Shown here piece by piece: positions 56,916-64,000 of a stretch of DNA of 64,000 bases (position 1 is the stretch's first letter; every line of letters starts with the position of its first letter). Made by a program: the position numbers and the translations under genes. The notes beneath the pieces are model-generated. The model searched no databases, was not told the origin of the DNA, and was given only the letters and a program-made list of their open reading frames with translations. Source of the DNA: Buddleja alternifolia (lineage: Eukaryota; Streptophyta; Magnoliopsida; Lamiales; Scrophulariaceae). The DNA lies in contig CM033396.1 in NCBI GenBank assembly GCA_019426215.1, positions 37,686,503-37,750,502 on the forward strand. Direction: 5' to 3'.

Positions 56916-59900
56916 ATGCAGGTACCTAGAGCCAACACCGACGCTTCAGTATGGTACATAGATAGTGGATCATCGAGACACATGACTGGATCAAAGGATC
57001 TCTTGATCAACTATCGTGCAACCAATGGTCCTCAAGTTATATTCGGCGATAATTCTAAAGGTAAAACTAAAGGTATAGGTATCATGCATAGGGGGAACAT
57101 CATGATCAATGATGTATACTATGTTGAGGGTCTTAAACATAATCTCCTAAGCATAAGTCAATTCTGTGATAAAGGCTTTGAAATTAAATTTTCTAGTGAC
57201 TTGTGCGAGATAATCGATGTTAAGACAGGATCTACTAAATTAAAAGGAAGAAGAACAAACAATGTATACTTAGTAGATTGGGATTCAACATTAGATAACA
57301 ACCCTACATGTTTCGTAGCTAAGAATCAAAACGAATTAGGTTGGTTATGGCACAGAAAAATGAATCACCTCAATTTCAAAACAATCTCTCAATTAATATC
57401 TCTAAATCTCGTAGAGGGATTACCTAAAGGTTCCTTTAATAAAGATCGCTTATGTGATGCTTGTCAAATGGGTAAACAAGTTAAATCATCTTTTAAGAAG
57501 AAGCTTCATCTATCGACCTCTCGAATACTTGAATTACTACATTTAGATTTGTTTGGTCCTATTCAAATCATGAGCGTTAGTGGTAAAAAGTATTCACTAG
57601 TAATAGTTGATGATTTTTCACGCTATACATGGGTAGAATTTCTAGCATCTAAAGATGAAACTAGTGCCAAGCTCACCTCTCTAATTCGTCAACTACAAAA
57701 CTCAAAAGATCTAAAAGTGACAAGAATTAGAAGTGATAGAGGAACTGAATTTACTAACCATATTGTTGAGAAATTTTGTAAAGACTTTGGAATACTTCAT
57801 GAGTATTCAGCACCTAGAACACCTCAACAAAATGGAGTTGCTGAACGACGGAACAGAACGCTTAAAGAAGCCGCTAGGACTATGTTAGCCGAGTCTAAGA
57901 TGCCTCAAAGGTTGTGGGCCGAAGCTATCAACACTGCTTGCTACACTCAGAACCGGTGTATGATCAACAAGCAACATGAAAAGACTCCATATGAGTTATG
58001 GAAGGGACGTAAGCCGAATGTTTCATACTTTCATGTATTTGGTTCAAAATGTTTCATTCATAACAATGGTTCCCAAAGCCTAAAGACATTTGATCCTAAA
58101 GCAGATGAAGGAATCTTTCTAGGTTACGCCAAAAATGGAAAGAGCTTTCGCATCTTAAATAAAGTCAAATCGAAGGTTGAAGAATCCATTCATGTTGTGT
58201 TTGATGATGCTAACCAAGAACCGAGTAAGGTTAATATTAATGATGCAGGAATTGAAGATTTATCTCAACAAGCGTCACAAATCAATCTGTGTGATGATAG
58301 TGATATTGATGAAGATAATGAAATCATTGTACCTAATCCTAAGACTACTCGTAAAGACATCAACGATGACATTGCAAGAAACGCTGATGATCATGAAGGG
58401 AATGTTCATCAAGAGCAAACTCAAACTATAAACACTGAAGCGCCTACGCAAGGAATTGGTCAAGCGCCTGCACAGTTTAATCAAACGTTAGATCAATCTC
58501 TTAACCCGTTCCAACCAGACAGAAAATGGCTCAGAGACCATCCACCAGAACTAATTATTGGAGATATTGGAGCACCCGTTAGAACAAGAGCCGCTACAAT
58601 AAATGAGGCCATGTTTGCAAGCTTCCTATCTCAAATGGAACCAAAGAAAGTGGATGAAGCGCTTAACGATCCAAGTTGGATAGAAGCCATGCAAGAAGAG
58701 CTAAACCAATTTGAAAGAAATGAGGTATGGACGCTAGTACCAAGACCAACCCACCAAGGGGTCATTGGAACTAGATGGGTCTATAGAAACAAAATGGATG
58801 AGAATGGGATTGTGATTAGAAACAAAGCCAGACTCGTAGCTCAGGGATACTGTCAAGAAGAGGGCATCGACTTTGATGAAACATACGCTCCAGTTGCCCG
58901 TCTTGAAGCAATCCGCATGTTTCTAGCGTTTGCAGCATTTAACAAATTTACAGTGTATCAAATGGACGTAAAGAGTGCATTTCTGAATGGTAAACTCCAA
59001 GAAGAAGTATATGTGGAGCAACCACCAGGATTCATCAACAACCATGGGAAAAGCATGGTTTACAAATTGGACAAGGCACTCTATGGTCTTAAACAAGCAC
59101 CACGAGCATGGTATGACACTCTTTCTATCTTCCTTATAGGTAAAGGCTTTTCAAAAGGCAGCGTTGACACAACGTTATTCAAAATTACCCATAATGGAGA
59201 TATTCTCCTAGTTCAAATTTATGTTGATGATATTATATTTGGATCTACCAATAAGCGTCTATGTGAGAAATTTTCGAAGATGATGCAAGATCAATTTGAA
59301 ATGAGCATGATGGGTGAATTAACTTTCTTCCTAGGATTACAAGTTAAACAACTCCCTAATGGCATATTCATAAATCAAACTAAATATACTAGAGATATGA
59401 TCAAGAAATTTGGTATGGAAAATGCATCACCTTCAAAAATTCCAATGAGCCAAACGCTTAAGCTAGATAGAGATGATAATGGAAAGAAAATTGATATCAC
59501 TAACTATAGAGGTATTATTGGATCACTTCTTTATCTTACAGCTAGTAGACCTGATATTATGTTCTCAGTATGCATGTGTGCACGATTTCAAGCTGATCCT
59601 AGAGAATCACACTTAATTGCTGCTAAAAGGATCCTTAAGTACCTAAAAGGCACACAAAATGTGGGCTTATGGTATCCTAGGGATTCTCCTTTTGAACTAA
59701 TTGGTTATTCAGATGCAGATTTTGCAGGATGCAAAATAGATAGAAAAAGTACTAGTGGAACATGTCAATTTCTAGGTGATAGACTAATTTCATGGCATAG
59801 TAAGAAGCAACAGTCCATCGCTACTTCCACCGCTGAAGCTGAGTATGTAGCCGCTGGAAGCTGTTGTGCACAGATCCTTTGGATGAGGCAACAACTTAGA

Positions 59901-60167
59901 GATTATGGAATAATCCTAGATCCAACTCCTATCCATTGTGACAATCAAAGCGCCTTAGCAATGACTCAAAATCCAGTTCTTCACTTTAGAACCAAACACA
60001 TTGACATTCGCTATCACTTTCTACGTGACCACGTTCAAAAGAAAGATATCTCCATGCACTTCATTGGTACAGAAAAGCAACTGGCAGATATCTTCACCAA
60101 AACGCTTAACGAACAACGTTTTCTCACTTTAAGAAGTGAACTAGGTATGATTGATCTAAATGCTTAA
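56916..60167 (+). CDS. SIRE-type Pol polyprotein (protease, integrase, RT, RNase H)
   Basis: 1083 aa, uninterrupted. Protease [13 protein letters not shown] is at residues 13-25. The zinc/pre-integrase is [24 protein letters not shown]. Integrase catalytic residues lie in [23 protein letters not shown] and [15 protein letters not shown] runs from [14 protein letters not shown] through [30 protein letters not shown] and [19 protein letters not shown] to the catalytic [11 protein letters not shown]. RNase H acidic residues are in [19 protein letters not shown] and [10 protein letters not shown]. All catalytic residues are present, so this copy may be functional. Confidence 0.97.
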   Translation: MQVPRANTDASVWYIDSGSSRHMTGSKDLLINYRATNGPQVIFGDNSKGKTKGIGIMHRGNIMINDVYYVEGLKHNLLSISQFCDKGFEIKFSSDLCEIIDVKTGSTKLKGRRTNNVYLVDWDSTLDNNPTCFVAKNQNELGWLWHRKMNHLNFKTISQLISLNLVEGLPKGSFNKDRLCDACQMGKQVKSSFKKKLHLSTSRILELLHLDLFGPIQIMSVSGKKYSLVIVDDFSRYTWVEFLASKDETSAKLTSLIRQLQNSKDLKVTRIRSDRGTEFTNHIVEKFCKDFGILHEYSAPRTPQQNGVAERRNRTLKEAARTMLAESKMPQRLWAEAINTACYTQNRCMINKQHEKTPYELWKGRKPNVSYFHVFGSKCFIHNNGSQSLKTFDPKADEGIFLGYAKNGKSFRILNKVKSKVEESIHVVFDDANQEPSKVNINDAGIEDLSQQASQINLCDDSDIDEDNEIIVPNPKTTRKDINDDIARNADDHEGNVHQEQTQTINTEAPTQGIGQAPAQFNQTLDQSLNPFQPDRKWLRDHPPELIIGDIGAPVRTRAATINEAMFASFLSQMEPKKVDEALNDPSWIEAMQEELNQFERNEVWTLVPRPTHQGVIGTRWVYRNKMDENGIVIRNKARLVAQGYCQEEGIDFDETYAPVARLEAIRMFLAFAAFNKFTVYQMDVKSAFLNGKLQEEVYVEQPPGFINNHGKSMVYKLDKALYGLKQAPRAWYDTLSIFLIGKGFSKGSVDTTLFKITHNGDILLVQIYVDDIIFGSTNKRLCEKFSKMMQDQFEMSMMGELTFFLGLQVKQLPNGIFINQTKYTRDMIKKFGMENASPSKIPMSQTLKLDRDDNGKKIDITNYRGIIGSLLYLTASRPDIMFSVCMCARFQADPRESHLIAAKRILKYLKGTQNVGLWYPRDSPFELIGYSDADFAGCKIDRKSTSGTCQFLGDRLISWHSKKQQSIATSTAEAEYVAAGSCCAQILWMRQQLRDYGIILDPTPIHCDNQSALAMTQNPVLHFRTKHIDIRYHFLRDHVQKKDISMHFIGTEKQLADIFTKTLNEQRFLTLRSELGMIDLNA

Positions 60168-61277
60168 TCATTCAAAACATCATACTTTTGTTAGGCATGA
60201 AATTTAGGGGATATTCACTGTATGTTATGTAATTTATGGGGAACCTACATAGGGGGAACCTTAAAAGAGCTAACTATACTTAAGTGAATATGACCAAAAA
60301 TGTTTTCCCTTGCATCGGTCATACGCACTTAGCACCATACACTTAAATCCTTTTGACGCTTATTACACAACTCTGTCTTAGCGTCTGCACTTCTTTCAAA
60401 ATAAACTAAACGCTTAGCTTTATTCCCGGCTAAAGCACTTAGTAAAAAGACCCTTTAAAAGCAAGCGTACATTACCCTACGCTAAAACGAGAAAGTGGAT
60501 TAGTCAATCAATGCAATTAATGCTGACTTGACATTCCTCACCCTTCGCTCAAGAAAACCCATGGGTACTCATCACGTTTTTCAAAGATGGTTCAGCACAT
60601 GTACACGCGTCAGTACAATTACCATGTATCTTAGACGAATACAACCAGCGCTGAATATTTTAAACCAAAAGTAAAACACTACTACCAAGACATAATGATA
60701 AGTACTGGGAAACTGTGTCCTCATACACAGGAATAATTCTATATGTTACAATGACCGCTAAAGCACAAAATGTTACTTGAAAGAGAACCTCAAGATTCTC
60801 AAGCGTCCACATAACACTGAATTGTTTCAAGCGTCATTCTGAATAGGTCCGGACGCTTTAACAAATTTTTGGCGGGTATTTGAATAGTTGTTCAAAATTA
60901 TGGTTCCCGAACAGTTTTCATAAAGAACGTATCCGCTTTTCATGGGCACACGTATCACTCTCAGTATATCAAAAGTCTCTGTTTCAAACTTTTAATCGGA
61001 CTTCAAAATAGTATATGTGGAAGTTACTAAAAGAAACCGTGCCTATTTAATCTAAATTCACGTCCACAGTTATATTTTAATGGCTGAGATTTATATTCCT
61101 CCACGTGTCAACATCTCAAACTTCAAACACAAAGAACATTCAAATTGAAGTATCTCAAAAACACACTTTCTGCAGAACACAAACACTCTTATACTCTATT
61201 ACATTCGTGCAAGAAAAATTCTCTCTCTTTCTCAAGAACAAAAATTTTCATTCGTAATCTCTGTCTACTTCTCACTA
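60168..61277. other. Spacer between Pol and the third ORF, with a possible internal promoter
   Basis: About 1.1 kb without long ORFs. GCCTATTTAATC near 61043 could be a TATA box, and from 61,160 the sequence becomes a C/T- and A-rich leader up to the ATG at 61278. In classic SIRE elements the third ORF directly follows pol, so this spacer is larger than expected. Confidence 0.5.
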
Positions 61278-64000
61278 ATGGCACCCAAGAAAGCTACTGC
61301 TGGAACCACTGAAGTTGTTGTTAATGTCACTGAAGGCCTTATAGTTGATTGGAATTTTCTCTATGAAAACCCCCAAATTGATTTAACGGAAATGATGGAT
61401 TCTGTAGCAGAGGCTGGGCTTCAGAAATTTCTCACAAAATACTCGTATATGTTTCCTGAAGAACTAGAATTTTTCTGGAGAAATGCTCGACTGTCTGACG
61501 ATGAGACTTCCATCACTTGTTTGTTTCCTGTCTCCAAGAAGGAATCAAAGACGTTCACTCTCTCTGCGGCCTCTATTGCCCAGAATTTCTCTCTACCTAA
61601 TGTTGGAGCCACTTTAGACACTATCACTGAAGAACAAATTCAAGAAGTCTGGACTCAGATTAGCGCTTACGATGATGTTCCATACAAACCGTACTTTGAG
61701 AAGAAAGATATAGTGAACAGGTATCGAGTCTTGGCTGATTTCTGCAGTAAAAACATTGAATGCAGAGTGGGAACCTTCGACAAAATCAACCCAACCCAGT
61801 TCCAGATGATGACTGCCATCCTGCTCAAGATAAAAATCAACTGGAGCGCCTATATATTCAGCAGGTTCAGAGACAGTCTACGCACTTCAAACAGACCTTA
61901 TGGTCTAGTTTTAAGTGATCTAATTTTTCGAGCAGAGTGCACCTCTTCAGCAGGAGTCACCGTGGCCAAGCATAAGTTCTATGGGCCAAGAATCATCAAT
62001 AATCTCTTCAATCCACCCAAAGTTGGAGGTGCTGCTAAGCCTCTCTCTGAGCGCCAAGTTGTCCGAGCAGCGTCAGATGAGGAGGCTGAGCGTCCAGATC
62101 AGGAGAAAGCCAAACGTAATGTGAAGCGTCCCACTGTCACAAAGAAACGGGTTCCTCGAAAGCCCAAGGCTCAACCTATCAAAAGCGATGAAGATGACGA
62201 GGATTCTATACCCCTCATTAGTCGGAAAGATCTGGAAAAGGTTCTCAAAAATATTGACTTTGAAGAACCTGCAGTTCCACAGACTCAAGCGTTCCCCGCC
62301 GAAGGTATAAATGTGAAGCGTATCTTCAAGAGACGTAAGCGTCCAACTGCTGCCATTTCTTCTGAGGCTACACAAAGTGATCAAGCCATAGCTGCTGTCC
62401 CGATATCATCCTTTGAACCACCAGTTGATGTCCATCTGGATGTTGATATGGCCCACATTGTGGCCATCGCACATGAAGCTGCCATCGAATCTACAAATCT
62501 CGAGCCTGATGAACCTGAAATCCCAAGGGTTCAACCATTGCTTGCATTACCTAGTACAACAGAGGCACGCTCAGAAGGTCAGAGCGATGCTAACGACGTT
62601 GTGATTCATCGACATTTCTTCAAGCTGGATCCCTTAAAGACTATCGATCACTCAGTCGATTATTTGCCTCCAGCGCCCGCAGAGACCTTCATACCTGCAG
62701 GATACAATGAAGAAAGTCTTATCAATGCCGAAAATGATATCGCCAAGCTCATAAAGTTTGATCTGGCTGTACGCAACACTCTCTTTAACACAGCCTCAAC
62801 CCCAGCTGATGAAGCTTACTACACAGCCCTTGAACTCAGGAAGACTCCCAAACACATCCCGGCTTCCGTAACTCTCCAAGCACAGCGGCAAGGAGGCAAG
62901 ACTCCTAGAGCTGATGTTGATTTAGCTTATTATCTGGACTATGGGACAAGCAAACCCACTGGCTTCGCTCTCAGAGACTACAACATCAGAGTTTATGAGC
63001 GTCAGGATAAGCTTGTGAACCCAACGGAAGGGCTACTAAACAGAGAAGGCTATTCTCACTCTCCAACACTGGTCAAAAGCAGGGAAAACAAGCGCTCAGC
63101 TAATCCTCTCCTCCTGTGGAAGAATAAAGGAGTACATGCCGGTGAGCGTCCAGCTTCCCTGACCGAGATGATTCAACTTGAAACCGATGCATATTTTGAC
63201 TGCGTCTGGAACGCTAACTACCAACCAGACAGGTATCGTTTTGAATCCATCTGTGATATTCATCACCAAGGGTTTCGTGCTATACTTAATGCAGGAACTG
63301 AGTATTGTATGACTGAGATAAGATGGGCTGAAGCTTACATGGGTGACACGTATAAATTTGAAGACTTGGTTAGTGCTCCCCATCTGTTCAGAATAGGGAT
63401 TCATGATAAAAAGACCAAATTTGCACGCTACATGCTAACGCAGCGCCAACATAGACTTGGACCCGTTCTGAAGCTGCCTCTGATCCGCCATCAACCTGAA
63501 CACCGCTTAAGACAAGCATTGCACAAACTGGCCAACTCTTCTCTACGCTTTGCTACTCAAGCGTCCACCAGCGGTTCTTCTCCCCTGTCATGTCTGAACT
63601 TCACCCCTAGCCACTGTGAAGACAACTTTTCTTTCATGATGGCAATTATGCCTCCAGTCTCCCTATTCGACAAAATCTTCACAGAAAATCTGCGACAATG
63701 GAATGACTCTCGGATCAATCCTTTCAGAGGATATCCACTTCTTTCGTCTATTCGACAAGAAGTCTTCAGTCACTATGATTTTGTTTTATCGCTGCTAGAA
63801 AGATCTCAAGCGCTTGCTTCAGCCATCTACCCATACTTGGAAGAGTATTACCGGCTCCACGTTCCCGACTCTCGGAAACCGAAGACTCTCCCAACAGATC
63901 GGCTAATTGGCTTCTCACAACACTATTGCCCAGATGCCTTATTCTCCATCTGCCAAGCGCCCTCCAAAATCTTTCCCACTCATGTGCTGGATATCCTCGG
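61278..64000 (+). CDS. Long third ORF of the SIRE-type element (env-position protein), open to window end
   Basis: ATG at 61278 opens a frame with no stop through 64000: 907 full codons plus two bases. It begins MAPKKATAGTTEVVVNVTEG; residues about 15-240 form a folded-looking domain (DWNFLYENPQIDLTEMM, FLTKYSYMFPEELEFFWRNA, NWSAYIFSRFRDSL, PYGLVLSDLIFRAE). Residues about 275-300 and 345-358 are strongly basic (KRNVKRPTVTKKR, KRIFKRRKRP), nuclear-signal-like, in an acidic linker. Residues 600-907 look like a second domain (YFDCVWNANYQPDRYRFESI, CMTEIRWAEAYMGDTY). I see no signal peptide or clear membrane helix, so the usual envelope-like label for this position is not supported here. Similar ORFs are known in SIRE elements; a putative plant transposon-protein domain is possible. 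Confidence 0.88.
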   Translation, partial: MAPKKATAGTTEVVVNVTEGLIVDWNFLYENPQIDLTEMMDSVAEAGLQKFLTKYSYMFPEELEFFWRNARLSDDETSITCLFPVSKKESKTFTLSAASIAQNFSLPNVGATLDTITEEQIQEVWTQISAYDDVPYKPYFEKKDIVNRYRVLADFCSKNIECRVGTFDKINPTQFQMMTAILLKIKINWSAYIFSRFRDSLRTSNRPYGLVLSDLIFRAECTSSAGVTVAKHKFYGPRIINNLFNPPKVGGAAKPLSERQVVRAASDEEAERPDQEKAKRNVKRPTVTKKRVPRKPKAQPIKSDEDDEDSIPLISRKDLEKVLKNIDFEEPAVPQTQAFPAEGINVKRIFKRRKRPTAAISSEATQSDQAIAAVPISSFEPPVDVHLDVDMAHIVAIAHEAAIESTNLEPDEPEIPRVQPLLALPSTTEARSEGQSDANDVVIHRHFFKLDPLKTIDHSVDYLPPAPAETFIPAGYNEESLINAENDIAKLIKFDLAVRNTLFNTASTPADEAYYTALELRKTPKHIPASVTLQAQRQGGKTPRADVDLAYYLDYGTSKPTGFALRDYNIRVYERQDKLVNPTEGLLNREGYSHSPTLVKSRENKRSANPLLLWKNKGVHAGERPASLTEMIQLETDAYFDCVWNANYQPDRYRFESICDIHHQGFRAILNAGTEYCMTEIRWAEAYMGDTYKFEDLVSAPHLFRIGIHDKKTKFARYMLTQRQHRLGPVLKLPLIRHQPEHRLRQALHKLANSSLRFATQASTSGSSPLSCLNFTPSHCEDNFSFMMAIMPPVSLFDKIFTENLRQWNDSRINPFRGYPLLSSIRQEVFSHYDFVLSLLERSQALASAIYPYLEEYYRLHVPDSRKPKTLPTDRLIGFSQHYCPDALFSICQAPSKIFPTHVLDIL

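Larger units (their letters stand above)
52812..64000 (+). mobile_element. Ty1/Copia element of SIRE/Maximus type, 5' 11.2 kb (continues past window)
   Basis: The long 5' LTR (52812-54568), an initiator-Met tRNA primer site, a large Gag with long extension, an intact-looking Pol, and a third large ORF downstream match the SIRE/Maximus lineage. gag and pol are separate ORFs in different frames. No stop interrupts any of the three. The 3' LTR is outside the window, so insertion age and target duplication (left flank AATAC) cannot be tested. Confidence 0.9.

Noticed and set aside
62073..63404. Minus-strand and short plus-strand ORFs at the right end
   Set aside because: They are shadows of the long plus-strand ORF starting at 61278.

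Overview
This window is nuclear DNA from a flowering plant, most likely a eudicot. It is AT-rich, has intron-bearing genes with plant-type GT-AG signals, plastid-targeted and plant-specific proteins, and dense LTR retrotransposons, LINE remnants and MITEs. I cannot name the species.

Left half (1-19,700) is mostly host genes. There is the 3' end of an unknown membrane-protein gene (1-644, +), a CCCH zinc-finger gene (3248-3731, -), a LINE RNase H relic (about 4610-5080, +), a nine-exon BADC gene (5486-9770, -; a biotin-less BCCP-like regulator of plastid acetyl-CoA carboxylase), a ten-exon BRCC36 gene (12089-16982, +; a JAMM K63-deubiquitinase) with an AT-AC U12-type intron, and a three-exon LEA-like gene (17859-18862, -). 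Several MITEs sit in the introns.

Middle (19,745-41,084) is a nested transposon complex. A LINE relic is split by a 13.95-kb Ty3/Gypsy element of Tat-like organisation (20152-34105, minus orientation, TSD GAGGA). Between its pol and its 3' LTR this element carries an antisense seven-exon gene with a plant mobile domain (PMD) and a coiled coil; all six introns keep the frame and there is one internal stop. A young Ty1/Copia element follows (35464-41084, +, TSD CTTTC).

Right half (41,085-64,000) holds a three-exon gene for a Cys-rich membrane protein (43623-45083, +), several MITEs, an organelle-like block near 46.2-46.6 kb, Gypsy protease remnants split by a solo LTR (49102-49742), and the first 11.2 kb of a SIRE/Maximus-type Copia element (52812 to the window end). 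That element has an intact-looking gag, an intact-looking pol, and a third large ORF that starts at 61278 and is still open after 907 codons at the window edge.

The most unusual content is the two retroelements that each carry an extra, non-replicative gene with its own leader: the spliced antisense PMD gene in the Gypsy element and the long third ORF in the Copia element. All domain calls are from reading motifs; no database search was run.
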